From Actinomycetales bacterium (GTDB taxonomy: Bacteria; Actinomycetota; Actinomycetes; Actinomycetales; Microbacteriaceae): a stretch of DNA of 50,648 nt. Location of the stretch: contig JAATFA010000064.1 of NCBI GenBank assembly GCA_015655445.1, forward strand, positions 1 to 50,648, in the 5' to 3' direction. The notes under the pieces were generated by a model. The model saw only the letters and a program-made list of their open reading frames with translations. It was not told the DNA's origin and searched no databases. The position numbers and the translations under genes are program-made. Within the stretch, counting starts at the first letter, position 1; each line of letters opens with the position of its first letter. Below are positions 1-8,070 of this stretch, piece after piece.

Positions 1-153
1 CGACCAGTGGTCGGGGAAGATCTTGCGCCCGAGCTCCTTGACGAGCACGGAGATGCCCGTGCGCTCGTCGAGGTAGTTCGATGCGCGCGCGGTGAAGCTC
101 GAGGAGGGCGAGGGCGAGGTCACGCTCGCGGGGCGAGGGGTGGTGGTCGTCAC
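1..153 (-). CDS. qcrB: cytochrome bc1 complex cytochrome b subunit QcrB (N-terminal part, cut by window edge)
   Basis: Only the first 51 codons lie in the window; the gene continues past base 1. The visible protein begins with a Thr/Ser/Pro-rich tail and then reads NYLDERTGISVLVKELGRKI, the characteristic amino end of actinobacterial QcrB ahead of its first membrane helix. QcrB is the quinol-oxidising, heme b membrane subunit of the menaquinol:cytochrome c reductase. The GTG start overlaps the qcrA stop in a GTGA arrangement (150-153), so translation is probably coupled and the gene belongs to the ctaE-qcrCAB operon. Confidence 0.9.
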   Translation of the reverse strand, partial: MTTTTPRPASVTSPSPSSSFTARASNYLDERTGISVLVKELGRKIFPDHWS

Positions 154-1214
154 AGCGAACGCTCCCAGAAGCTCGGGCCGACAGGCTCGTGAAAGTCACT
201 CTGCGCGACGAGGTAGCCCTCGTCGTCGACCGTGATCGGCAGCTGCGGCAGGGGACGCTTGGCAGGGCCGAAGATCACGCGCGCCTCGTGCGAGATGTCG
301 AACTGCGACTGGTGGCACGGGCACAGCAGGTGATGCGTGTGCTGCTCGTACAGGGCGACGGGGCAGCCCACGTGCGTGCAGATCTTCGAATAGGCGACGA
401 TGCCGTCGTACGACCAGTTCCGGCGCTCGGGCGACTCGTGTAGCTCGGAGGGGTCGAGGCGGACGAGGAGCACGGCGGCCTTTGCCTTCTCCTCGAGGCG
501 GTCGGTGAGCTCGTTGAGCCCCTCGGGGATGACGTGGAACACCGAGCCGAGGGTCACGTCGGACGCCTTGATGGGTGTGCCCTCCGGGTCGCGCGTGAGA
601 CGTGTGTTCTTCTTCCACACCGTGTGCTTGAGCAGCTGCACGGGATCCTGGCGCGGAGCGAGGTCGCGGAAGACGACGATCGCGGGAAGGATCGAGGCGA
701 TGAGCGCGCCGATCATGGTGTTGCGCATGACCACGCGACGGCTGAAGCCGGACTCCTCGTTGCCGAGCCGGAAGATCTCGGCGGCGCGCGCGCGCGTCTC
801 GTCGGACCCGCGCGTCTCGTGCCGCATCTCGACGAGGTCGTGCCCGGACATGAGGGCCTTCGACCAGTGGACGGCGCCGTAGCCGATCGCGAGGAGCGCG
901 ATCGCGATCCCGAGACCGAGCAGGAGGTTGCTGATGCGCACCGATCCCATGTCACCCGGGGTGATGGGGAAGGCGATGTAGGCCGCGACCGCGAACACGC
1001 TCGCGAGGATCGAGACGAAGAACATGAGCGTGATCCGGCGCTCCTGGCCGGTCGCCTTCTTCGGGTCGAGGTCGGTGACGCGCGGACGCTCCGGGGGGAA
1101 GCCCGGGTTCGGGATGGCGTCGGAGACCACCACGGCAGTGCCGGGCGAGACCACGCGGTGCTCGCTCCTCTCGACAGCCGAACCAAATTCGACACTGTCG
1201 TGCTGCTCTGCCAT
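150..1214 (-). CDS. qcrA: Rieske iron-sulfur subunit of cytochrome bc1 complex, QcrA
   Basis: This 354-residue protein carries the Rieske [2Fe-2S] ligands: CTHVGC at residues 279-284 and CPCHQS from residue 298, giving Cys279/His281 and Cys298/His301 as ligands and Cys284-Cys300 as the likely disulfide. Three hydrophobic segments precede the cluster domain (near residues 60-85, 95-120 and 190-210), the three-helix form of actinobacterial QcrA rather than the one-helix form of proteobacteria. It passes electrons from menaquinol to the QcrC hemes. The ATG at 1214 is chosen because AGAGG precedes it by a few bases; the frame is open further upstream but would run into qcrC. It lies between qcrC and qcrB in the same operon. 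Confidence 0.95.
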   Translation of the reverse strand: MAEQHDSVEFGSAVERSEHRVVSPGTAVVVSDAIPNPGFPPERPRVTDLDPKKATGQERRITLMFFVSILASVFAVAAYIAFPITPGDMGSVRISNLLLGLGIAIALLAIGYGAVHWSKALMSGHDLVEMRHETRGSDETRARAAEIFRLGNEESGFSRRVVMRNTMIGALIASILPAIVVFRDLAPRQDPVQLLKHTVWKKNTRLTRDPEGTPIKASDVTLGSVFHVIPEGLNELTDRLEEKAKAAVLLVRLDPSELHESPERRNWSYDGIVAYSKICTHVGCPVALYEQHTHHLLCPCHQSQFDISHEARVIFGPAKRPLPQLPITVDDEGYLVAQSDFHEPVGPSFWERSL

Positions 1215-1258
1215 TCGATTCCTCTCGATGTCGTGCTGCGCGTGCGAAGTGGGGCGGA

Positions 1259-2050
1259 TCAGTTGGACTTGGCGGTGAGCCAGACGGTCACGGCGACGAC
1301 GGCGCCGAGCCCGAAGATCCACATGAAGAGGCCCTCGGCGACCGGCCCGAGCGAGCCGAGGTCCAGTCCGCCGGGCGAGGGCGCCGACGCCCAGTTGCGC
1401 AGGTAGGTGATGATGTCGGCCTTGTCCTGGGGGCTCAGGTTGAGGTCGTTGAAGACGGGCATGTTCTGCGGCCCGGTCACCATCGCCTCGTAGATGTGCG
1501 CGGCGCTTACGTCGCGCAGCTCAGGGGCGAACTTGCCCTCCGTGAGAGCGCCCCCCGCACCGGCGACGTTGTGGCACATCGCGCAGTTGACGCGGAAGAG
1601 CTCCGCTCCCTTCGCGGCGTCGCCGTTCGCCTGCAGGTACTTGGGGTCCGGCTTCGCGGGGCCCGGGGCGAGGGAGGCGACGTAGGCCGCGAGCGCGTCC
1701 GTCTGCGCCTGATCGAACTGCGGCGGCTTCTTCTCCGCCTGCGGCCCGGACGCCGCCATGGGCATGCGTCCCGTGCCGACCTGGAAGTCCACGGCCGCCG
1801 CGCCGACACCGATGAGGCTCGGGCCCGCGTCGGTGCCCTGCGCCTGCATGCCGTGGCACGTGGCGCAGTTCGCCTGGAAGAGCTTGCTGCCCTCGTCGAC
1901 CTGCTGCTGCGAGGCCGCGGGCGTCTCAGCGGTCGCGCTCGTCGTGACGAGCGCGTAGGCGCCGCCGGTCGTGAGCAGGCCGATGATGATGAGGGCGGCC
2001 GAGGCCATCGGGGATCGGCGTCCGGTGCGGGGGGTGCGTGTCTTCGCCAT
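1259..2050 (-). CDS. qcrC: diheme cytochrome c subunit QcrC
   Basis: The 263-residue protein has an N-terminal membrane anchor (about residues 16-36), two c-type heme sites (CATCH at 62-66 and CAMCH at 156-160) and a C-terminal membrane helix ending in TAKSN. This two-heme layout is specific to actinobacterial bc1-aa3 supercomplexes, where QcrC replaces both cytochrome c1 and the soluble cytochrome c and hands electrons directly to cytochrome oxidase. It starts 35 bases after ctaE ends and is followed 44 bases later by qcrA, so it is the second gene of the ctaE-qcrCAB operon. Confidence 0.96.
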   Translation of the reverse strand: MAKTRTPRTGRRSPMASAALIIIGLLTTGGAYALVTTSATAETPAASQQQVDEGSKLFQANCATCHGMQAQGTDAGPSLIGVGAAAVDFQVGTGRMPMAASGPQAEKKPPQFDQAQTDALAAYVASLAPGPAKPDPKYLQANGDAAKGAELFRVNCAMCHNVAGAGGALTEGKFAPELRDVSAAHIYEAMVTGPQNMPVFNDLNLSPQDKADIITYLRNWASAPSPGGLDLGSLGPVAEGLFMWIFGLGAVVAVTVWLTAKSN

Positions 2051-2070
2051 GCGGGGAATGGGTACCTATG

Positions 2071-2098
2071 CCTATCTCAGGATGCCTATCTCAGGATG
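2071..2098. repeat. 14-bp perfect tandem duplication at the 3' end of ctaE
   Basis: The unit CCTATCTCAGGATG occurs twice head to tail (2071-2084 and 2085-2098). The second copy contains the last codons and TAG stop of ctaE on the minus strand, and the first copy repeats them in the ctaE-qcrC spacer. It looks like a slippage duplication that left the protein unchanged. Confidence 0.9.
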
Positions 2099-2718
2099 TA
2101 GATGATGAAGAAGAGCGCGATCCAGACGACGTCGACGAAGTGCCAGTAGTACGACACGACGATCGCCGCGGTCGCGTCGCGATGCGTGAACCGCTTGACC
2201 GAGTAGGCACGCCCGATCATGATCAGGAAGGCGATGAGGCCGCCCGTCACGTGGAGGCCGTGGAAGCCCGTCGTGATGTAGAACGCGGAGCCGAAGGAGT
2301 TGCTGCTGATGCCGACGTGCTCCTGCACGAGCAGCGAGTACTCGTAGCTCTGGCCGACGATGAAGATCGCGCCAAGGATGTAGCTCGCGAAGAACCACTC
2401 GACCATGCCCCACTGCGAGGGCTTCCATCCCGTCGCGCGATGCTGGAGCCGCTCGGCCGCGAAGACGCCGTACTGGCACGTCACCGACGAGAGCACGAGG
2501 ATGACGGTGATGGTGCCCGAGAGCGCGACGTTGAGCTTCGACGTCTCGGCATGCCACAGCTGGGGCGCCATCCCGTGCAGCGTGAAGTAGATCGCGAAGA
2601 GGCCCGCGAAGAACATGACCTCGCTGCCGAGCCAGACGATCGTCCCGACCTGCGTCGTGTTCGGACGGTTGATCGTCGGAGCACCGGCCGCGGAGCTCGT
2701 GAGGGGAGCGCTGGTCAC
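2086..2718 (-). CDS. ctaE: cytochrome c oxidase subunit III, CtaE
   Basis: The 210-residue protein has five or six membrane segments and family features such as GSEVMFFAGLFAIYF near the start, FHGLHV and the terminal YYWHFVDVVWIALFFIIY. Subunit III stabilises the aa3 oxidase core. The GTG at 2718 is preferred over the longer open frame because AGGAACC lies just before it and the family begins with a short tail before helix 1. CATAAT ends seven bases before the GTG and could be a -10, so the SD-like bases may instead be promoter-proximal. First gene of the operon with qcrC, qcrA and qcrB; subunits I and II are not in the window. Confidence 0.94.
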   Translation of the reverse strand: MTSAPLTSSAAGAPTINRPNTTQVGTIVWLGSEVMFFAGLFAIYFTLHGMAPQLWHAETSKLNVALSGTITVILVLSSVTCQYGVFAAERLQHRATGWKPSQWGMVEWFFASYILGAIFIVGQSYEYSLLVQEHVGISSNSFGSAFYITTGFHGLHVTGGLIAFLIMIGRAYSVKRFTHRDATAAIVVSYYWHFVDVVWIALFFIIYILR

Positions 2719-2780
2719 GGTTCCTATTATGGCCGATCGCCGGAGACGCCACGTTCGCCGCGCCCTTCTCGGGCCGCCGC

Positions 2781-2786
2781 TATCCT
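2781..2786 (+). promoter_or_regulatory. -10-like hexamer of a leaderless trpD transcript
   Basis: TATCCT ends exactly six bases before the trpD ATG, so a transcript would start at or within a base of the start codon. No clear -35 is visible. Confidence 0.45.
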
Positions 2787-2792
2787 GAGGCC

Positions 2793-3857
2793 ATGTCCTC
2801 CGAGCCGACATGGCCTTCGCTGCTCGCTCGTCTGCTCGATCGCGACGACCTGAGCATCGGCGAGGCGTCGTGGGCGATGCGGCAGGTCATGACGGGGGAG
2901 GTGTCGCCCGCGCGTCTCGCGGCGTTCCTCGTCGCGCTGCGGGCCAAGGGCGAGACCGTCGACGAGATCGTCGGGTTCCGGGACGCGGTGCTCGAGAGCG
3001 CGCTGCCGCTGCCGGTCGACCCGATGGCGCTCGACATCGTCGGGACGGGCGGCGACAGGGTGGGCACCGTCAACGTCTCGACGACCGCGGCGATCGTCGC
3101 GGCGGCCGCGGGCGCGCGCGTGATCAAGCACGGCAATCGCGCGGCGAGCAGCGCCTCCGGATCCTCCGACGTGCTCGCGGCTCTCGGCGTCGACCTCGCG
3201 ATCGCGCCGGACGCGGTCGCGCGCGTGCTCGAGGAGGCGGGCATCACGTTCGCCTTCGCGTCGCTCTTCCACCCCGGGTTCCGGCACGCCGCCGCGGTGC
3301 GCGCCGAGCTCGGCGTGCCGACCGTCTTCAACTTCCTCGGGCCGCTGTGCAATCCCGCGCGTCCGGAGGCCTCCGCCGTCGGCGTCGCCGCGATCGACCG
3401 CGTGCCGCTGTTCGTCGGCGTGTTCCGCACTCGCGGCGCGACGGCGCTCGTGTTCCGCGGCGACGACGGGCTCGACGAGCTCACGACGACGGGGCACAGC
3501 CACGTCTGGGAGGTCTCGCGCGGCTTCGTGACCGAGCACGACCTGGATCCCGCGGAGCTCGGCATCCCGCGCGCGCGGCTCGACGACCTGCGCGGCGCCG
3601 ATCCCGAGCACAACGCGCGCGTCGTGCGCAGCGTGCTCGCGGGGGACCCGGGACCGGTGCGCGACATCGTGCTGCTCAACGCGGCCGCGGGGCTCGTGGC
3701 ATGGCGGCTCGCGCACGACCCCGACGAGGTGCACCGCGATGTGCGGGAGCGCTTCGTCGAGGCGATCGCGCGGGCAGCGGAGGCGATCGACTCGGGCGCG
3801 GCGTCGGCCCGGCTCGACGCATGGGTGGCGGCGACGCATCGCGCGGCGCACGCATAG
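2793..3857 (+). CDS. trpD: anthranilate phosphoribosyltransferase TrpD
   Basis: The 354-residue protein matches TrpD throughout. It joins anthranilate to PRPP to give phosphoribosylanthranilate, the second step of tryptophan synthesis. The PRPP-binding motif GTGGD lies near residue 80, followed by VNVSTTAAIV, IKHGNRAASS and the FNFLGPLCNP segment that lines the anthranilate tunnel. Length is normal for the family. It stands alone next to ctaE with no other trp gene in the window. The ATG is preceded at six bases by TATCCT, consistent with a leaderless mRNA, and there is no leader peptide or attenuator-like hairpin. Confidence 0.95.
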   Translation: MSSEPTWPSLLARLLDRDDLSIGEASWAMRQVMTGEVSPARLAAFLVALRAKGETVDEIVGFRDAVLESALPLPVDPMALDIVGTGGDRVGTVNVSTTAAIVAAAAGARVIKHGNRAASSASGSSDVLAALGVDLAIAPDAVARVLEEAGITFAFASLFHPGFRHAAAVRAELGVPTVFNFLGPLCNPARPEASAVGVAAIDRVPLFVGVFRTRGATALVFRGDDGLDELTTTGHSHVWEVSRGFVTEHDLDPAELGIPRARLDDLRGADPEHNARVVRSVLAGDPGPVRDIVLLNAAAGLVAWRLAHDPDEVHRDVRERFVEAIARAAEAIDSGAASARLDAWVAATHRAAHA

Positions 3858-3911
3858 GGGCACGCGCGCTTGTCGCGCTGCCGCGGATCACGATGGAGTG
3901 AAGGAGAGTCG

Positions 3912-5609
3912 ATGCGAAAGATCATCAACGAGCCCTCGGACTTCGTGGACGAGTTCCTCGAGGGCATCCTGATCGCCCATCCCGGCCAGCTGCGCGCGGC
4001 GAGCGCGGACCGTCGGGCGATCGTGCGCGCGGACGCCGGCCGGCCGGGCAAGGTCGGCATCGTCACGGGCGGGGGATCGGGCCATCTGCCCGCGTTCCTC
4101 GGCTATGTCGGGCGCGGGCTGTGCGACGGCGTAGCGGTCGGCAACGTCTTCTCCTCGCCCTCCGCAGAGCAAGTGCACGCGGCGACGCGCGCCGTCGACG
4201 GCGGTGCCGGCGTGCTCTACCTCTATGGCAACTACGGCGGGGACATCTACAACTTCGACCTCGCGGCAGAGCTCGCGGCCGCCGATGGCATCCCGACCGC
4301 GACTGTGCTCGCCGCTGACGACGTCGCGAGCGCGCCGCCCGAGCGGCGCGACGCCCGGCGCGGGGTCGCGGGCATGGTCTACGCCTTCAAGATCGCCGGC
4401 GCGGCCGCCGAGCGCGGCTGGCCGCTCGAGCGCGTCGCGGGCGTCGCGCGGCGGGTCGCCGAGAGCACGCGGACGATCGGCGTCGGCCTCTCGCCGACGA
4501 TCCTGCCGGCCGCGGACGCCCCGACGTTCGAGATCGACGAGGGCGAGATGGAGATCGGGATCGGCATCCATGGCGAGCCGGGCGTGCACCGCGGTCCGCT
4601 CGAGCCGGCTGACGCGATCGCGGACCGACTGCTCGCGGCGCTCGTGGAGGATCTCGGCCTGCCGGAGGGGAGCCCCGTCTCGGTGCTCGTCAACGGCCTC
4701 GGCGCGACGCCGCTCGAGGAGCTGTACGTGCTGTACCGTCGCACCGCGCACGTGCTCGCCGAGCGCGGGCTCGCGATCGAGTCGCCCTTCGTCGGCGAGT
4801 ACGTGACGAGCCTCGAGGCGGCGGGCGCGTCGATCTCGATCCTGCCGCTCGACGACGAGCTGCGCGAGCTGCTCGCCGATCCCGCGGCATCGCCCTTCTT
4901 CCGCCACGGGGGCGGGGACGTGCTCGACGTCGCGCCCGACGAGGGTCCCGGACCGTTCGACGAGGCCGAGGAGGCGACGGGCGCGGAGGGCGGCGAGCCG
5001 TCGCCGCTCGCGGCGGTGCTCCTGCGCGTGCTCGCGGCGCTCCCCGCCCACGCCGAGCGCTTGCGCGAGCTCGACGCGGCGCTCGGCGACGGCGATCTCG
5101 GGATCACGGTCGCCTCCGGTGCGGAGGCCGCCGCGCGGGCGATCCGACGCGAGCCGAGCGCGCCCGACGACGTGCTCCTGCGGCGGATCGGAAGCGCGTT
5201 CGCCTCGGCGAACCCGTCGACCTTCGCGGCGCTCGTCGGGGGCGCGCTCGTCTCGGCATCGGCGGAGGTGGCCGACGGGCTCGTCGACCGCGCGCACGTC
5301 GCCGCGTTCGCACGTCGTGCCTTCGACCGGATCGCCGATCGCGGCGGCGCGCGGCTCGGCGACAAGACGGTGCTCGACGCGATCGCGCCGAGCCTCGAGG
5401 TGCTCGAGGCGGCGGCGGAGGAGTCGGACGCGGAGCTCGTCGAGGCGATGGCGGTCGCGGCCGAGCGCGCGATCGACGAGCTGACCCCCGCGCCGTCCGC
5501 GCGCGGCCGCGCGGCGTGGCTCCAGGAGCGCAGCCGCGGGCGGCAGGATCCGGGGATGACGGCGTACGCGGTCTTCCTGCGCGAGCTGCAGGCGGCGATC
5601 GCCGGCTGA
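3912..5609 (+). CDS. fused DhaK-DhaL family ketose kinase (dihydroxyacetone/erythrulose kinase type)
   Basis: The 565-residue protein has an N-terminal DhaK domain (about 1-330) with GGGSGHLPAF, GNYGGDIYNFD and the GIGIHGEPG segment holding the histidine that binds the ketose, and a C-terminal DhaL ATP-binding domain (about 370-565) with ALGDGDLGITV and GDKTVLDAI. Such fusions phosphorylate dihydroxyacetone or, in several actinobacterial clades, D/L-erythrulose; the sequence does not decide the substrate. The usual DhaL GGTSGPLY-like stretch is replaced by ANPSTFAALVGG. Start chosen at ATG 3912 after AAGGAGA. It follows trpD by 54 bases and has no PTS partner (DhaM) nearby, fitting an ATP-dependent enzyme. 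Confidence 0.88.
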   Translation: MRKIINEPSDFVDEFLEGILIAHPGQLRAASADRRAIVRADAGRPGKVGIVTGGGSGHLPAFLGYVGRGLCDGVAVGNVFSSPSAEQVHAATRAVDGGAGVLYLYGNYGGDIYNFDLAAELAAADGIPTATVLAADDVASAPPERRDARRGVAGMVYAFKIAGAAAERGWPLERVAGVARRVAESTRTIGVGLSPTILPAADAPTFEIDEGEMEIGIGIHGEPGVHRGPLEPADAIADRLLAALVEDLGLPEGSPVSVLVNGLGATPLEELYVLYRRTAHVLAERGLAIESPFVGEYVTSLEAAGASISILPLDDELRELLADPAASPFFRHGGGDVLDVAPDEGPGPFDEAEEATGAEGGEPSPLAAVLLRVLAALPAHAERLRELDAALGDGDLGITVASGAEAAARAIRREPSAPDDVLLRRIGSAFASANPSTFAALVGGALVSASAEVADGLVDRAHVAAFARRAFDRIADRGGARLGDKTVLDAIAPSLEVLEAAAEESDAELVEAMAVAAERAIDELTPAPSARGRAAWLQERSRGRQDPGMTAYAVFLRELQAAIAG

Positions 5610-5611
5610 GT

Positions 5612-5657
5612 GCCGGACCCGCCGCGCGTCAGCGGCCGGACCCGCTGCGCGTCAGCG
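5612..5657. repeat. 23-bp near-perfect tandem duplication at the 3' end of the SDR gene
   Basis: Two copies (5612-5634 and 5635-5657) differ at one base. The second copy contains the TGA stop of the minus-strand SDR gene and the first repeats it in the spacer. Same pattern as the ctaE 3' duplication. Confidence 0.88.
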
Positions 5658-6452
5658 GGCGAGCCAGCCGCCGTCGACGGGGAGCACGACGCCGTGCACG
5701 TAGTCGGCGGCCGCGGAGGAGAGGAACACGACGGCGCCGCCCACGTCGGCGGGGGTTCCCCAGCGGCCGGCGGGGATGCGCTGGGAGATCTGCTCGCGCC
5801 GGGCCGGGTCGGCGAGGAGGGCGACGTTCATGTCCGTGTCCATGTAGCCGGGCGCGACGGCGTTGACGTTGACGCCCGAGGCCGCCCACTCGTTGCACAG
5901 CGCCTTTGTGAGCTGCGCGACGGCGCCCTTGCTCGCGGCGTACGCGGGCACGGTGAGCCCGCCCTGGAAGCTCAGCAGGGACGCGACGTTGACGACCTTG
6001 CCCTCGCCGCGTTCGAGCATGGGACGCCCGACGAGCTGGCAGAGCCGGAACGGCACCCGCAGGTTGACGTCGAGCACCGCGTCGAACGCGTCGAGCGAGA
6101 AGTCGACCGCGGGGGAGCGGTGCTGCGTGCCCGCGTTGTTGACGAGCACGTCGATCCGGTGGTCCTCGAGGATGCGCGCGACGAGCGCGGGCAGTGCGTG
6201 CACGTCGGAGAGGTCCGCGCGATAGGAGTCGACCGCGCGATCCGCCGCCCGGGCGGCCGTGGCGAGCTCGGGGGAGGGGCTCGCGCGCTGCACGACGACG
6301 ACGTCGGCGCCTGCGGTGAGGAGGCTGCGGCTGATGCCGAGGCCGAGCCCGCGTCCGCCTCCGGTCACGAGAGCCGTGCGCCCGGTGAGGTCGAACGACG
6401 GGGGAGGCGTCGCCGAGGGCGCGCCGGCGCTGTGCGCGCCTCGCGCGGCCAC
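5652..6452 (-). CDS. short-chain dehydrogenase/reductase, KduD-like (2-deoxy-D-gluconate 3-dehydrogenase family)
   Basis: The 266-residue Rossmann protein has the cofactor motif TGGGRGLG near residue 31, NNAG, and the catalytic Ser and YAASK in NVASLLSFQGGLTVPAYAAS. The stretch around LLSFQGG, PAGRWGTP and the terminal VDGGWLAR closely follows KduD, which interconverts keto-deoxy-gluconates in uronate breakdown. No other uronate gene is present, so the substrate is uncertain. It starts (GTG) seven bases after the alpha/beta hydrolase stop, so the two are probably cotranscribed. No good ribosome site is visible before this GTG, and the real start may be a little downstream. Confidence 0.85.
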   Translation of the reverse strand: MAARGAHSAGAPSATPPPSFDLTGRTALVTGGGRGLGLGISRSLLTAGADVVVVQRASPSPELATAARAADRAVDSYRADLSDVHALPALVARILEDHRIDVLVNNAGTQHRSPAVDFSLDAFDAVLDVNLRVPFRLCQLVGRPMLERGEGKVVNVASLLSFQGGLTVPAYAASKGAVAQLTKALCNEWAASGVNVNAVAPGYMDTDMNVALLADPARREQISQRIPAGRWGTPADVGGAVVFLSSAAADYVHGVVLPVDGGWLAR

Positions 6453-6459
6453 GGGCGAG

Positions 6460-7242
6460 CTAGCCGTTCGAGACGCGCGCGGAGACGACGCGCGTCGTCG
6501 CGGCGGGGTCCAGGCGGTGCCCGATCGACTCGGGCACCTCGACGAACTCGGCGTGGGGGATGAGCGACGCGAGACGCTCCGCGGCCGCGCGCAGGAAGGG
6601 GACGGTCTCCACTCCTGAGAGGACGGCGACGGGCGTCCCCACCCCGAGCATCTCCGGTGTGGGGCTCGACACGTGCCGGGTCAGGGAGGCGTCGTACACG
6701 GTCGACTGGGCGAGCTCGACGAGGGAGGGGAAGATCGGGCTCGCACGGATCGCCTCGACCGCGGGCGCCGGGAGCCCGATGCCTTCGAGCTGGAACGTCG
6801 TGACGGCGTCGGCGGGGCGGCCCGCGTCGACGAGCTCCTGGAGCCGCTCCGGCAGGTCGGCCGCCGGCTCGTCCTCGCCGAAGCGGAACGGCGGCTCGGA
6901 GAGGAAGAGGTGCCGCGCGGGCACGCCGAGCGAGGCCGCGAAGAGCGCGAGCACGGCCCCGGACGAGTGCCCGACGACGACGGCGCCGCCTCCGGCCGCC
7001 TCGATGACGGCGGCGAGGTCGTCGGCCTCCCGCTCGGGGGCGTACGGGCGGGTGTCGCCGCTGCCCGCGCGGGCACGTCGATCGTATGTGACCGCGCGGT
7101 ACCCGGCACTCGAGAACGCCTCGGCGATCGGGGCCGCGTCCTTCGCCGTCGAGAATGCACCGTTGACGATGACGACCGCGGGGCCGTCACCGACCTCATC
7201 GACGGCGATGGCCGTCCCGTCCGCCGATCGCACGTGCTGCAC
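6460..7242 (-). CDS. alpha/beta hydrolase
   Basis: From the GTG at 7242 the protein is 260 residues and begins VQHVRSADGTAIAVDEVGDG, the usual first strand of this fold. The nucleophile elbow is VVGHSSGAVL near residue 96, and a late IGHRLDP near the C-terminus supplies the catalytic histidine. This resembles alpha/beta hydrolases annotated as haloperoxidase- or esterase-like, but the substrate cannot be read from sequence. The frame extends upstream through a repetitive GC-rich stretch that does not look like protein. It heads a two-gene unit with the KduD-like SDR. Confidence 0.8.
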   Translation of the reverse strand: MQHVRSADGTAIAVDEVGDGPAVVIVNGAFSTAKDAAPIAEAFSSAGYRAVTYDRRARAGSGDTRPYAPEREADDLAAVIEAAGGGAVVVGHSSGAVLALFAASLGVPARHLFLSEPPFRFGEDEPAADLPERLQELVDAGRPADAVTTFQLEGIGLPAPAVEAIRASPIFPSLVELAQSTVYDASLTRHVSSPTPEMLGVGTPVAVLSGVETVPFLRAAAERLASLIPHAEFVEVPESIGHRLDPAATTRVVSARVSNG

Positions 7243-7320
7243 GTGTCGATCGAACCAGGTGTGGGACCGGCGGTCAAGGAGCGCGCGGCGCGCGGGCCCG
7301 AGCGGGCAGGGCAGAGCGCG

Positions 7321-7362
7321 TGAGGGCGAGCCCGTGAGGGAGAGCGCGTGAGGGAGAGCCTC
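7321..7362. repeat. three 14-bp tandem repeats upstream of the hydrolase
   Basis: Units at 7321, 7335 and 7349 share TGAGGGNGAGC with a variable three-base end. They lie in the 187-base spacer between the hydrolase start and the truncated acetyltransferase. No function is apparent. Confidence 0.7.
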
Positions 7363-7417
7363 TGAAGGAGCAGGTGGATCGTCCGACGCCCCATGCCGCC
7401 TGCCGCCTGCCGCCGCA

Positions 7418-7423
7418 TAGGAT
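7418..7423 (+). promoter_or_regulatory. -10-like hexamer before the truncated acetyltransferase
   Basis: TAGGAT ends six bases before the ATG at 7430, the same spacing seen at other genes in the window. The promoter appears intact although the gene is truncated. Confidence 0.4.
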
Positions 7424-7429
7424 GCCGGC

Positions 7430-7633
7430 ATGCTCCGCACTCCCGAGCTGCCGGCGGTCGAGGTTCGCCCCGCGACCGTCGACGACGCGAGCGGGATCGC
7501 ACGAGTGCACGTCCAGTCGTGGCGCGAGGCATATGCGCGACAGCTCCCGGCGGACCTGTTGGCTGGACTCGAGGAGGAGCCCCGCGCGATCCGCTGGGCG
7601 TCGAGGGAGCGCAGGTCGTCGGGCGCAGCGTAG
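7430..7633 (+). pseudogene. truncated GNAT N-acetyltransferase
   Basis: The 67-residue frame begins like a normal GNAT enzyme: VEVRPATVDDASGIARVHVQ, then SWREAYARQLPADLLAGLEE. That covers only strand 1 and helices 1-2 of the fold; the acetyl-CoA-binding (R/Q-x-x-G-x-G/A) part is absent. After about residue 57 the sequence becomes low-complexity Arg/Ser before the stop. No continuation of the family is found in the other frames downstream, so this looks like a deletion rather than a simple frameshift. Confidence 0.7.
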
Positions 7634-8058
7634 CGGACCCCGTCCGTCGGCCCGTCGGCCCGTCGGCAGGAGCGGTATGCGCACGAGCGTCATCGGGATG
7701 ATCGGGGGGCCGCGACCCGTCCCGTTTCCCGCCGAGCACCCCAGAGCCCGGTCTCGCGGGGCGGGCCCGCGCCGCTGTCCTGACATAATGTGCATTATCG
7801 GATATGTCTCGACCCGAGCGGGCCGTCAATACCAGCGCGTCGCGGCACTGCAGCTGCTGCTTGACATCCCTGTGGCCCAGCACTCGCAGCGGATCGTCGG
7901 CGTCGGAGGGTCGAGTCGCACCGCTGTGCGGTGCGTCCCGCCGACCGTCGCGGTGCCGGAGCCATCGTCGGCGACGCGACCGTCTATGCCGTCGCGACGG
8001 CATCCGGGTCGTCGTCCTCGCAGAACGCGTCCAGAGCATCGCTCATGGCGGACGGCGA
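7634..8058. other. gene-poor stretch of about 425 bases with a possible recombinase relic
   Basis: No convincing intact gene lies on either strand. It starts with short GTCGGCCCG repeats (about 7645-7668). An AT-rich palindrome ATAATG-TG-CATTAT sits at 7785-7798. From the ATG at 7788 one frame reads MCIIGYVSTRAGRQYQRVAA, which resembles the amino end of serine recombinases (IIGY..VST...QR..AL) but lacks the residues between GYV and ST and does not continue as the family. I regard it as a possible relic only. Confidence 0.3.
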
Positions 8059-8064
8059 TAGGGT
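8059..8064 (+). promoter_or_regulatory. -10-like hexamer of a leaderless GNAT transcript
   Basis: TAGGGT ends exactly six bases before the GTG at 8071; no ribosome site is present. Confidence 0.4.
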
Positions 8065-8070
8065 CGACCG

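Noticed and set aside
2719-2792. Possible trp attenuator or leader peptide before trpD
   Set aside because: No short frame with Trp codons or alternative hairpins; the -10-like TATCCT is six bases from the ATG, leaving no leader.
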